NCBI GenBank assembly: GCA_902478935.1
Contig: CABSMV010000013.1
Location: 1-25,484, forward strand
Direction: 5' to 3'
Source: an uncultured Collinsella sp.
GTDB lineage: Bacteria > Actinomycetota > Coriobacteriia > Coriobacteriales > Coriobacteriaceae
Length of the DNA stretch: 25,484 nt
Part shown: in pieces, positions 14,393 to 22,436 of the stretch
Layout of the letters: each line of letters opens with the position of its first letter
Numbering within the stretch: position 1 is the stretch's first letter
Program-made: the position numbers and the translations under genes
The notes under the pieces: generated by a model
Told to the model about the DNA's origin: nothing
The model's input: only the letters and a program-made list of their open reading frames with translations
Databases searched by the model: none

Positions 14393-15916
14393 ATGCCGTG
14401 CACAACGATTCTGGTCGGTAAAAACGCAAGCTACGACGGGTCGACCCTGGTCGCGCGTAACGAGGACTCGTCCAACGGGGTGTTTGAGCCCAAACGTATG
14501 CGCGTGGTGCATCCCGACGAGCAGCCGCGCGTCTACACAAGCGTCCTGAGCCACCTGACCGTTGAACTGCCCAATAACCCCATGCGCTACACGAGCGTCC
14601 CCGACGTTGTCCCGGGTCATGGCATTTGGGCCGAGGCCGGCTTCAACGAGCTCAACGTTGGCATGTCCGCAACCGAGACGCTTACCACCAACGAGCGCGT
14701 CCGCGGCGCCGATCCGCTCGTGGACTACGTGCCCGCCAAGGGTAACGAGGGCGAGGACGGCTATGTTCCGGCGCAGCCCGGTGGCCTGGGCGAGGAGGAC
14801 ATGGTGACCCTGGTGCTGCCGTATGCCAAGTCCGCCCGCGACGGCGTTCGTATCCTGGGCGACCTGCTCGAGCGCTACGGCACTTACGAGAACAACGGCA
14901 TCGCCTTTAGCGACGTGGACGAGATCTGGTGGCTCGAGACCATCGGCGGTCACCACTGGATTGCCAAGCGTGTGCCCGATGACGCCTATGTGACCATGCC
15001 CAACCAACTGGGTATCGACAGCTTTGACCTGGATGACGCCGAGGGTGCCCAGGCCGACCACATGTGCTCCGCCGACCTGCGCGCCTGGATGGCCGAGTGG
15101 CATCTGGACCTGACGCTGGGCGTTGAGGGCGACGGCCCGGCTGCCGTCTTTAACCCGCGCGAGGCCTTTGGCTCGCACAGCGACAGCGACCATGTCTACA
15201 ACACGCCGCGCGCCTGGTACATGCAGCGCTGCCTCAACCCCAGCGACGTGTGGGATGGCCCCGACGCCGACTTCACGCCCGAGAGCGACGACATCCCTTG
15301 GAGCCGCGTGCCCGAGCGCAAGGTGACCATCGAGGACATTAAGTACGTGCTTTCGAGCCACTACCAGGGCACGGAGTACGACTGCTACGGCAGCAAGGGC
15401 ACGCCCGCCACGCGCGGCGCCTATCGCCCCATCGGCATCAACCGCAACAGCCAGCTCGCCGTGTTGCAGCTGCGTCCCTATGCGCAGCCGGCCTATCGCG
15501 CCGTGCAGTGGATGGCCTTTGGCTCCAACTCGTTTAACGCGCTGGTTCCGCTGTACGCCAACGTCGAGACCATGCCCGAGTACTATGCCGACACGCAGGC
15601 TCGCGTGACGTCCGAAAACTTCTACTGGGCCAACCGCCTGATCGGCGCCCTGGCCGACGTCCGCTTCCATGAGTGCGGCCGCGCTGTGGAGGACTATCAG
15701 GAGAAGGTCGGTGGCATGGGCCACAAGCAGATCCATGACGTCGACGCTGCCGTAGCCGCTCTGCCCGAGGTCGAGGTGCCTGCCGAGCTTGCACGCGCCA
15801 ACGAGGCCTTTGCCGAGCGTGTTCGCGTGGAGACCGATGCCCTGCTGGGCAAGGTGCTCTACACCACGAGCTGCGCCATGAAGAACTCTTTCGCGATGAA
15901 CGACAACGTGAGGTAG
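14393..15916 (+). CDS. C69 family dipeptidase (PepD-like Ntn hydrolase)
   Basis: Intracellular dipeptidase of peptidase family C69, which cleaves a range of dipeptides released by proteolysis. The 507-residue product starts MPCTTILVGKNASYDGSTLVARNEDSS. Cys3 is the expected N-terminal nucleophile, exposed by removal of the first residues, and the CTTILVGKxAS-DGS-RNED signature is typical of PepD. Conserved aromatic segments follow (DEIWWLETIGGHHWIAKRVPDDAYVTMPNQL; VLSSHYQGTEYDCYG). Start ATG 14393 is chosen because AGGAGG (14381-14386) is six bases upstream. The in-frame ATG at 14387 directly abuts the ribosome binding site. No signal peptide is seen. It appears monocistronic. Confidence 0.94.
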   Translation: MPCTTILVGKNASYDGSTLVARNEDSSNGVFEPKRMRVVHPDEQPRVYTSVLSHLTVELPNNPMRYTSVPDVVPGHGIWAEAGFNELNVGMSATETLTTNERVRGADPLVDYVPAKGNEGEDGYVPAQPGGLGEEDMVTLVLPYAKSARDGVRILGDLLERYGTYENNGIAFSDVDEIWWLETIGGHHWIAKRVPDDAYVTMPNQLGIDSFDLDDAEGAQADHMCSADLRAWMAEWHLDLTLGVEGDGPAAVFNPREAFGSHSDSDHVYNTPRAWYMQRCLNPSDVWDGPDADFTPESDDIPWSRVPERKVTIEDIKYVLSSHYQGTEYDCYGSKGTPATRGAYRPIGINRNSQLAVLQLRPYAQPAYRAVQWMAFGSNSFNALVPLYANVETMPEYYADTQARVTSENFYWANRLIGALADVRFHECGRAVEDYQEKVGGMGHKQIHDVDAAVAALPEVEVPAELARANEAFAERVRVETDALLGKVLYTTSCAMKNSFAMNDNVR

Positions 15917-15950
15917 GGATTTCCCGTCGATCGAATAGCGCTAAAACGCT

Positions 15951-15980
15951 TTGTCGCTTTCGCTCAATCTTGGGTACAAG
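15951..15980 (+). promoter_or_regulatory. Promoter candidate for the helical protein/UbiB operon
   Basis: TTGTCG (15951-15956), an 18-base spacer, TACAAG (15975-15980), 35 bases before the ATG at 16016. Confidence 0.45.
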
Positions 15981-16015
15981 AACGCCAATGCAGTTGTTTG
16001 TGATTGGAGACAACC

Positions 16016-16432
16016 ATGGTTATGAAACTCGATCAGCTTGTTAACGGCGCCATTAACGTGGGCTTTGGCGCTGCCGCCGTTGCTGTCGAAGGCGGCAAGA
16101 AGGTCCTCGACGACCTTAACACCAAAGGCGAGCAGGTCCGCAAGGACACCGCCACCCCCGATATCGCCCGCAGTGTGTCCGATATGTTCGAGCAGGCCGG
16201 CGGTACCATCTCCGATCTGACCGAGCGCTTGGGTACGCAGGGCGAGACCGCGGCCCAGCGCGTGCTCGACGAGCTTATCCTTGCCCGTGTCCGCGTCATG
16301 ACCGCCCCCGAGCGCACGGCCTTCCTGGCCCATGTGCGCGACATCGTCGATTCGGTCGAGGACAACGTGACCTCGGTGCCCGTCGAGTCCGTTGAGCCCG
16401 ACGATGCGAAGGATACCGAAGAGGCCGAGTAG
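16016..16432 (+). CDS. Small helical, phasin-like protein
   Basis: A 138-residue acidic protein of unknown function. It starts with a glycine/alanine-rich amphipathic helix (LDQLVNGAINVGFGAAAVAVEGGKKVLDDLNTKGEQVRKD), followed by a segment predicted to form long helices (ARSVSDMFEQAGGTISDLTERLGTQGETAAQRVLDELILARVRVMTAPERTAFLAHVRDIVDSVED) and an acidic tail DDAKDTEEAE. The first part resembles phasin-type or poly(hydroxyalkanoate)-granule-like helices, but no such pathway is visible here. Start ATG 16016 has GGAG six bases upstream; TTG 16004 is rejected because it overlaps that site. The next gene, an ABC1/UbiB kinase-like protein, begins eight bases after the stop codon, so the two probably work together. 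Confidence 0.85.
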   Translation: MVMKLDQLVNGAINVGFGAAAVAVEGGKKVLDDLNTKGEQVRKDTATPDIARSVSDMFEQAGGTISDLTERLGTQGETAAQRVLDELILARVRVMTAPERTAFLAHVRDIVDSVEDNVTSVPVESVEPDDAKDTEEAE

Positions 16433-16440
16433 CAGCGCAG

Positions 16441-18204
16441 ATGGCAGATTCCACCACCGATTACAACAATTTAGATCCCTTGGGTGACGAGGCGGCGGTT
16501 GTCGACGAGGTCGATGCCGCCGTCTCGGGCGCTCGCAAAAAGCCGCGCGCTGTCGATATGGTGCCCGAGGAGCCCGACGCGATGGCACCGGACGAGGAAT
16601 ACCAGCTCACGCCGGCGGGTCGTCGCGAACGCATTGGGCAGATTGTTCGCCTGGTCAAAAAGTACCGCGTGTGGGATAACCTCACGCCGGTTCGTTTGCG
16701 CCGCCTGCTCGAGGAACTCGGCCCCATGTTCGTCAAGATGGGGCAGATTCTGGCCAACCGGTCCGAGATTCTGCCGCAACGCTTTTGCGACGAGCTGCGT
16801 CGTCTGCGCTCCGACGTGGAGCCGGTGCCGTACGAGGTAGTGCTTCGCTGTCTGGAGGAAGAATACGGCCTGCGCCTGGGGGAGATGTTCGATGCGATCG
16901 ATCCCAATCCGCTTGGTAGCGCATCGCTCGCGCAGGTGCACCGCGCTCGTCTGGTGACGGGCGAGGATGTGGCCGTCAAGGTGCAGCGCCCCGGTGCGCA
17001 GCAGGTTATGGCGCAGGACATCGATATCATCCGCTCGGTGGTGCGTATCGTTTCCAAGTTCGTCAACACCGATCAATTCGTTGACCTGCACGGCGTGGTC
17101 GAGGAGCTGTGGACCTCGTTTCGCGAGGAGACCAACTTTTTGGCCGAGGCCAAAAACCTCAACGACTTCTACGAGTTCCATAAGAGCGTTCATGGCGTGA
17201 CGTGCCCTAAATCCTATCTGGACCTGTGCACCGAACACGTGGTGGTTATGGACTACGTCGACGGCATTTCGATCGCCGATCCTGAACGCTTGGTGGCCGA
17301 GGGCTATGACTTGGAAAAGATCGGTGCCGCGATTGTCGAGGACTACTCGTCGCAGGTGCTTGATGACGGCTTTTTCCATGCCGACCCGCATGCGGGAAAC
17401 ATCATTCTCAAGGACGGCATCGTTTACTTTATCGACTTGGGCATGGTCGGGCGTATGTCGAGCCACGACCGTGGCATCGTCAAGGACATGATTTTCGCCG
17501 TGGCCGAGGGTGACGTGCCCAAGCTCAAGGATTCGCTCATGCGCTTCGCCGTGACGCGCGGCGATTCGGCCGAGCTTGACCATTCGGCCTTTTTGTCCGA
17601 CTTGGACTTTATTGTTGCCGACTTTGCCGGGCTCGACCTTAAAGACCTGGATATCGGCGAGTTTTTGACCTCGCTGTTAAACCTCGCGCGCAAAAATGAC
17701 GTTGAGCTGCCGAGCGTGGTGACGATGTTCGCCCGCGGCATGGTGACGCTCGAGGGCCTGTTGACCGAGTACATGCCCAACGTCAACATGATCCAGATCA
17801 TCCAGACGCACATCAAAAACGAGAAGAGCACCTACGCCCGCATGCGCGAGATGAGCCGCGACTTTGCAGCGAGCAGTTATCGCGCGGCGAAGGGCTCGCT
17901 CGAGGCGGCCGAGTATCTGGGCTTGGCTTCGCGTATGCTCACGCGCGGCCAGCTTAAGGTGAACACGCAGATCATGAGCAGCGATAAGGCGCTGCGACAG
18001 CTGGGCGGAATTATCGACCGCATGTCGATGGCAATTGTGATTGCCGGCCTGTTTATCGGTTCGTCGGTGGTGTACTACGCGCGCATCGAGCCGGTTGTGT
18101 TTGGTATCCCAGTCATTGGCTTTATGGGCTACGTGAGCGCGCTGGTGCTGGCACTTATGCTGGGCCGCAATATCTGGCTCAACAGCCACGGCGGCAAGCA
18201 CTAG
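16441..18204 (+). CDS. ABC1/UbiB (AarF) family atypical kinase-like membrane protein
   Basis: Member of the UbiB/ADCK protein-kinase-like family, which uses ATP to support membrane-lipid or quinone metabolism. The 587 residues contain an acidic N-terminal extension (1-60) and the family KxGQ motif (VKMGQ, K99-Q102). They also show the alanine-rich nucleotide loop GSASLAQVHRA (159-169), the ATP lysine in VAVKVQRPG (K180), the catalytic segment HADPHAGNI (about 313-321) and the DFG-equivalent IDLGMVG (about 330). Two transmembrane helices lie in the last 60 residues. All core residues are present, so it should be active. Whether this organism makes ubiquinone or menaquinone cannot be told from the window. 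No strong ribosome binding site precedes ATG 16441, so translation is probably coupled to the upstream gene. Confidence 0.93.
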   Translation: MADSTTDYNNLDPLGDEAAVVDEVDAAVSGARKKPRAVDMVPEEPDAMAPDEEYQLTPAGRRERIGQIVRLVKKYRVWDNLTPVRLRRLLEELGPMFVKMGQILANRSEILPQRFCDELRRLRSDVEPVPYEVVLRCLEEEYGLRLGEMFDAIDPNPLGSASLAQVHRARLVTGEDVAVKVQRPGAQQVMAQDIDIIRSVVRIVSKFVNTDQFVDLHGVVEELWTSFREETNFLAEAKNLNDFYEFHKSVHGVTCPKSYLDLCTEHVVVMDYVDGISIADPERLVAEGYDLEKIGAAIVEDYSSQVLDDGFFHADPHAGNIILKDGIVYFIDLGMVGRMSSHDRGIVKDMIFAVAEGDVPKLKDSLMRFAVTRGDSAELDHSAFLSDLDFIVADFAGLDLKDLDIGEFLTSLLNLARKNDVELPSVVTMFARGMVTLEGLLTEYMPNVNMIQIIQTHIKNEKSTYARMREMSRDFAASSYRAAKGSLEAAEYLGLASRMLTRGQLKVNTQIMSSDKALRQLGGIIDRMSMAIVIAGLFIGSSVVYYARIEPVVFGIPVIGFMGYVSALVLALMLGRNIWLNSHGGKH

Positions 18205-18255
18205 AGTCTGCGACCGTCACCGCATTTTCCTATCGCAAACAATAGCTTTTACCAT

Positions 18256-18283
18256 GGGCTTCGCCTGCGTGCGAGGCCCTTTT
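18256..18283 (+). terminator. Rho-independent terminator after the UbiB-like gene
   Basis: GGGCTTCGC (18256-18264) pairs with GCGAGGCCC (18271-18279) over 9 bp with one U-G wobble, a 6-base loop and TTTT (18280-18283). Confidence 0.85.
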
Positions 18284-18296
18284 GCGTGATACCATT

Positions 18297-18324
18297 TTGA
18301 CGGTAATAATCGATGGCCTAGATG
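18297..18324 (+). promoter_or_regulatory. Promoter of the cobalamin-riboswitch operon
   Basis: TTGACG (18297-18302), a 16-base spacer, TAGATG (18319-18324), just before the riboswitch and after the upstream terminator. Confidence 0.5.
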
Positions 18325-18492
18325 GTGGTGCGGAGACGCACGAATGCGCGGTTTTCCTGCGCGTTTGGGAGAATCGGGGTGCAAGTCCCCGGCTGTACCA
18401 GTAACCGTAATTCCTCTTGGCTCGGGATGTTCGCGTCGCAGATCGGACGGCGCGCCTGAGCCGTTAAGGTTAAGTCGGATCGCCTCCCATCT
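18324..18492 (+). promoter_or_regulatory. Cobalamin riboswitch
   Basis: The leader carries the B12-box signatures in order. GGTGC lies near the 5' end (18327-18331). The core is GGGAGAATCGGGGTGCAAG, then TCCCCGGCTGTACCAGTAACCGTAA split over 18367-18411, equivalent to the GGGAA-GGTGaaA-CC-ACTGTaA consensus. The 3' closing segment AAGTCGGATCGCCTCCC is at about 18473-18489. Downstream, TGCAC/GTGCA with an inner GCGGC/GCCGC hairpin (18493-18526) lies before the ribosome binding site GAAGGAGG and could be the expression platform. Such elements turn genes off when cobalamin binds. Exact boundaries are approximate. Confidence 0.9.
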
Positions 18493-18554
18493 TGCACGTT
18501 GCCGCGGCGTATGCCGCCGGTGTGCATAGGGCTCTGGAGGGAAGGAGGACCCCG

Positions 18555-21500
18555 ATGGGGGAACTCGAGCGCAACATGCGCGATGACGTGGGGCAGCCTC
18601 AAGGCAACGCTCCAAGTACAGACAATGGGGGACAATTGGATATGTTTGAGGACGAGCGCGAGCGCGTCTCGCATCGCCGTGGCGCAATTGCGCGCGGCGT
18701 AGCCAAGCGCGGCCTGGTGGCATTCCTGGCCTTCGCGATGGCCTTTGGCACCACACCGGCTCAGCTGTGGGCCGAGGGCGCCGAGGGCATTGCCGAGGCT
18801 GTGGCTCAGGCTGCGACGCCGGGCGAGGACGCAGCGCTTGCGGGCGGTACCGCCGAGCAGAGCGGCACCGAGGTCTCGGATTCCGAGGGCGCGCCTGCAG
18901 CTAGTGCCGCCACAACAGAGGCAGCAACTGGCGACGAAGGCTCGGCGACGGGGGAGAGCCCTGCTACGAGCGAGCAGTCTTCGACGGCATCCGCTGGCCA
19001 AGCAGGATCTGCCGCCGCGACTGCCGTCCAGACGGAGAACCCGACAGAAACCGGCGATATCGCCAAGAAGCAAGTCGAGGTCTCGTTCTCGATTATCGGC
19101 ACCGATGCCGACGGCAAGGCTCAGACCTGGGTGGCACCCACGCAGCTCAAGCTCGACGAGGGCGCGACGGCTGCGGATGCCTTCGTTAAGCTGCAGCAGA
19201 AGACGGGCTTCAAGGCAGACTACGATCCGAACACGGCATACGGTTTCTACCTCAAAAGCATCACATCCCCGAGCGATGGTCGCACGCTTGCCTTCGATCC
19301 GACGACTTATGCCTTCTGGCAGCTGTTCGTCGACGGTGCGTCTTCCTCGGTTGGCGCGAGCAGCGTCAAGCTCACCCAGGGGCAGAAGGTTGAGTTTGCC
19401 TATACGGCTGGTAGCGCGTCCCCTGTCGTTAAGGACCAGGTTGCCGCAAATGTGACCGTCATTGGTCGCGATGCCCAGGGCAAGACTCAGACTTGGGTCG
19501 ATAATGCGCAGTATGTGGTGACGTCCGGTTCGAGCGCGCTTGATCTTACGAAGGTCGCACTCGAGGCGAACGACATTGACGCCGTTGCTGCGGGCTCCTT
19601 CATTCTGAGCCTTAAGTACAACGGTGTTGAGCTGGGTACGCCCCAAGATTATTCGACCTATTGGCAGCTGTTCATCAACGGCAAGTCGAGTGACTATACG
19701 GCGGACAATGTCACCATCCATGCCGGCGATACCGTTACGTGGTTCTACGGTGGCTGGGGCGACCAGCTGCCCTCCGATTCTGTCCATGCTTCTGTTCAGG
19801 TTCTCGGTAAGGACAAGGACGGCAAGCAGCAGGTTTGGGCTTCGACGGGCCAGACGAGTCTCAAGGCAGGCTCCACTGCCAAGGATCTCCTTGAGCAGAC
19901 CGGCCTTAAGCTCGATGCTAGCGAATCGTCTTGGGGCTGGTTCCTCAACGGCATTTATTCGCCGTTCGATGGTAAGTCCTATGGCTGGGATGCTGCGACC
20001 AATAGCTATTGGCGCTTCTACGTAAATGGCAAGTTCGCCGACGTTGGCGCCGGTGCCTACGAGCTCCATGAGGGCGATGCCGTCACCTTTATGTATGGTG
20101 CTGACGCCGATGCCCTTTCTGGCCAGGTTCTTGGGTCTGTCGATGTTATCGGTCCCGATGTCAACGGCAACAATGCTCGCTGGGGCTCGGCAAGCAACGT
20201 TTCTCTGCCCGAAGGCTCTACTGCCCAGAACCTTATTGAGACGGTTCTGAAGGCCAAGGGCGTTACGTACAACGGCTCCCAGAGTGGTGAGTACTGGTTC
20301 CTCAATTCCATCAACTCGCCATTCGAAGACGAGACGTACGGCTATGATGGTGCGACCAACAAATATCGGCACCTGTATATCAATGGAGAGCCCTCCTTAC
20401 TCTGCGCTAATCAGATTACGCTCAAGAGCGGCGATAAGGTCACACTTGCCTATACCACCGACGATTCGGCCATGCCCGATCCCGACAAGATTGTCGTGGA
20501 CCCGGGTGCGACGACTCCTGATTGGGATGCCGAGTGGGCCGGCTACGGCAACAGTGGCAACGGTTCGACCGTAACGGATGCCAAGACGCCTGCGCAGGCC
20601 GCCGGTCTTAAGTGGGCCTTCGATTGGAAGGCCGAGTCTGGTCAGCAGTATGCCAACTGCAGCGAGCCTGTCATTGCTAACGGCTTTGTGTACATCGCGA
20701 CCGAGAACGAGCTCATTAAGATCGATTCGTCCACGGGCAAAAAGGTTGCCTCTGCGCCGCTTGCCTCCAAGGTGAGCTATACCTCTCGTCCGATCTATAC
20801 CAATGGCCTTATCATCGTTCCGCTCAACGGCGGTGCGGTCCAGGCGATTACTGCAGACAAGCTGATCTGCAAGTGGCTGACGCCTGGTTTGACGGACTTG
20901 ACACAGAGCTCCTGCACCGTCGTTTCGGACGGCGAGTACGTCTATGTAGGCTCGGTCGATATTTCGTATGACGAGAATTACAATGCGACCTACGGCAACG
21001 GCTCCTTTGCGCGCATTAAGATTGCCACGGGCGAAGTTTCTTGGCAGAACATCGACCCTGCCGAGGGCTATTACTGGACTGGTGCGGCTTTGACGGATAA
21101 GTATGCCATCGTTCCTACGAGCGCGGGTACGCTTAAGTGCATTGATAAGACGACGGGCGATGTCGTTTCGACCATGAAGCTCGGCGCTCTCGCGAACGCC
21201 GACTGTGTCGCCGATCCGTCCAATGGTTCGACCTTCTATCAGATGACGCACGATGGAAAGCTCCATGTGATTTCGCTTTCGGCGAAGGGCGTGCTGAGCG
21301 AGCAGAAGACAGTCGACCTGGGTCTTACTAATAACATGAGCGCACCGGCGGTGGCTGGCGAAAACTTGATTGTCGGCGGACAGACGGCTACTGGCTCTGC
21401 TCTGGCTCTCTATAATCTGAAGACCGGTAAGACCACGATGGTCACCGCTGCTGACGGTAAGGCGCTGCCGGCTGGCCTCAACGGTATTGCTGCTACTCCG

Positions 21501-22427
21501 CTGGTGAGTGTTCAGGGCGGCAAGACCTACGTGTACTTCACCGTTAACAGCGCGGATAGCAAGGATTACGTCAACTACTCTGCTGGTGGTGGCGTGTATC
21601 GCTATACGCTCGGCGATGCAGAGGCGACGCAGATTTATGATGCGGCTGGCCATTACCAGTACTGTGACTCTCCGGTCATTGCCGATGCTTCTGGCAACCT
21701 GTACTACATCAATGATTCGGGTACGCTGTTCAAGCTTGGGGCCGTTGAGTCTTGGACGGTTGCCTTTAATTCCAACGGCGGGTCTGCTTGCGACACTAAG
21801 TTTGTTGCTACGGCCGATGGCAAGCTGGTCAAGCCGGCCGATCCGACGCGCGATGGCTACACTTTCGGCGGTTGGTATACCGATGAGGCTTGCACGCAGG
21901 CGTATGACTTTAGCACGCCGGTGACGGCCGATCTGACGCTGTATGCCAAGTGGACCAAGAATGCCGTTAACCCTGGCGGTAATGGCGGTTCTGGCTCCAA
22001 TGGCGGCAACGGTGGCGCTGGCAACGGTTCCGGTGCTGGCGCTGGCACTGGCACGGGTTCCGGCTCCGACACGAAGGGCCAGCAGGCTGGCGGCACTGTC
22101 GCCCCGGGTCATAAGCCGACAACCAAGACGACGGTGTCGACCAAGACCGAGACCAAGGACAACAAGTCCGACAAGAAAGACTCCGATAATTCCGATAAGA
22201 AGGACGAGAAGAAGTCTGACAAGAAGTCTGACAAGAAGGACAGCAAGTCCGACAAGAAGTCCGATTCCAAGTCCGATACGGGTGCTGCTTCCACGACCAC
22301 TGCTAAGAAGTCCTCTAGTGCTTCCGAGCAGGAGGCTGGCACCAATCCGCTCGCCATTGTTGGCGTTGCCGCCGGCGTCATCGGACTCGCCATCGTCGGC
22401 GTGTTCGTGTTCACCAAACGTCGGTAG
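18555..22427 (+). CDS. Cobalamin-regulated surface protein: four DUF4430 domains, beta-propeller, InlB-type repeat, membrane anchor
   Basis: A 1290-residue cell-surface protein. From the start at 18555 it has a long charged N-region (1-52), a hydrophobic signal (GLVAFLAFAMAFG) with likely cleavage after LWA (about 73), and an Ala/Ser/Thr/Glu linker. Four transcobalamin C-terminal-like (DUF4430) domains follow at about 173-285, 297-398, 410-515 and 526-634. Each has the WFLNS/YWQLFVNG and GDxVxFxY signatures. Next come a beta-propeller of PQQ type (about 684-1124), an InlB/Flg_new repeat (VAFNSNGGS...GYTFGGWYTD...LYAKW), a Gly/Asn linker, a Lys/Ser/Asp repeat and a terminal helix with tail KRR. 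The start has GAAGGAGG at 18541-18548; TTG 18492 would lie at the riboswitch end. Corrinoid binding is inferred from the riboswitch and the domain family. Confidence 0.92.
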   Translation: MGELERNMRDDVGQPQGNAPSTDNGGQLDMFEDERERVSHRRGAIARGVAKRGLVAFLAFAMAFGTTPAQLWAEGAEGIAEAVAQAATPGEDAALAGGTAEQSGTEVSDSEGAPAASAATTEAATGDEGSATGESPATSEQSSTASAGQAGSAAATAVQTENPTETGDIAKKQVEVSFSIIGTDADGKAQTWVAPTQLKLDEGATAADAFVKLQQKTGFKADYDPNTAYGFYLKSITSPSDGRTLAFDPTTYAFWQLFVDGASSSVGASSVKLTQGQKVEFAYTAGSASPVVKDQVAANVTVIGRDAQGKTQTWVDNAQYVVTSGSSALDLTKVALEANDIDAVAAGSFILSLKYNGVELGTPQDYSTYWQLFINGKSSDYTADNVTIHAGDTVTWFYGGWGDQLPSDSVHASVQVLGKDKDGKQQVWASTGQTSLKAGSTAKDLLEQTGLKLDASESSWGWFLNGIYSPFDGKSYGWDAATNSYWRFYVNGKFADVGAGAYELHEGDAVTFMYGADADALSGQVLGSVDVIGPDVNGNNARWGSASNVSLPEGSTAQNLIETVLKAKGVTYNGSQSGEYWFLNSINSPFEDETYGYDGATNKYRHLYINGEPSLLCANQITLKSGDKVTLAYTTDDSAMPDPDKIVVDPGATTPDWDAEWAGYGNSGNGSTVTDAKTPAQAAGLKWAFDWKAESGQQYANCSEPVIANGFVYIATENELIKIDSSTGKKVASAPLASKVSYTSRPIYTNGLIIVPLNGGAVQAITADKLICKWLTPGLTDLTQSSCTVVSDGEYVYVGSVDISYDENYNATYGNGSFARIKIATGEVSWQNIDPAEGYYWTGAALTDKYAIVPTSAGTLKCIDKTTGDVVSTMKLGALANADCVADPSNGSTFYQMTHDGKLHVISLSAKGVLSEQKTVDLGLTNNMSAPAVAGENLIVGGQTATGSALALYNLKTGKTTMVTAADGKALPAGLNGIAATPLVSVQGGKTYVYFTVNSADSKDYVNYSAGGGVYRYTLGDAEATQIYDAAGHYQYCDSPVIADASGNLYYINDSGTLFKLGAVESWTVAFNSNGGSACDTKFVATADGKLVKPADPTRDGYTFGGWYTDEACTQAYDFSTPVTADLTLYAKWTKNAVNPGGNGGSGSNGGNGGAGNGSGAGAGTGTGSGSDTKGQQAGGTVAPGHKPTTKTTVSTKTETKDNKSDKKDSDNSDKKDEKKSDKKSDKKDSKSDKKSDSKSDTGAASTTTAKKSSSASEQEAGTNPLAIVGVAAGVIGLAIVGVFVFTKRR
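22167..22275 (+). repeat. Lys/Ser/Asp-rich in-frame repeat (SDKKDxK units)
   Basis: Short degenerate units such as KSDKKD and KSDKK encode the wall-spanning stalk of the surface protein before its membrane helix. DNA-level repetition (TCTGACAAGAAG-like units) makes length variation likely. Confidence 0.8.
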
Positions 22428-22436
22428 GTGAGGGCT

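Noticed and set aside
14208..14540. 110-residue minus-strand frame crossing the right arm of the inverted-repeat element
   Set aside because: It overlaps the dipeptidase start and promoter on the other strand and has no ribosome binding site or motif.
14378..15736. 452-residue minus-strand open frame
   Set aside because: Antisense shadow of the C69 dipeptidase, whose motifs and ribosome binding site are convincing.
18492..18554. TTG start that would lengthen the surface protein by 21 residues
   Set aside because: It lies at the 3' end of the riboswitch without a ribosome binding site. ATG 18555 has GAAGGAGG at ideal spacing.
18318..20372. 684-residue minus-strand open frame over the riboswitch and DUF4430 domains
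   Set aside because: Shadow of the opposite-strand gene. It would run through the cobalamin riboswitch and promoter and shows no domain.
22167..22275. Short regular repeats that could suggest a CRISPR array
   Set aside because: The repeats are in frame, have no unique spacers and encode a Lys/Ser/Asp stalk.
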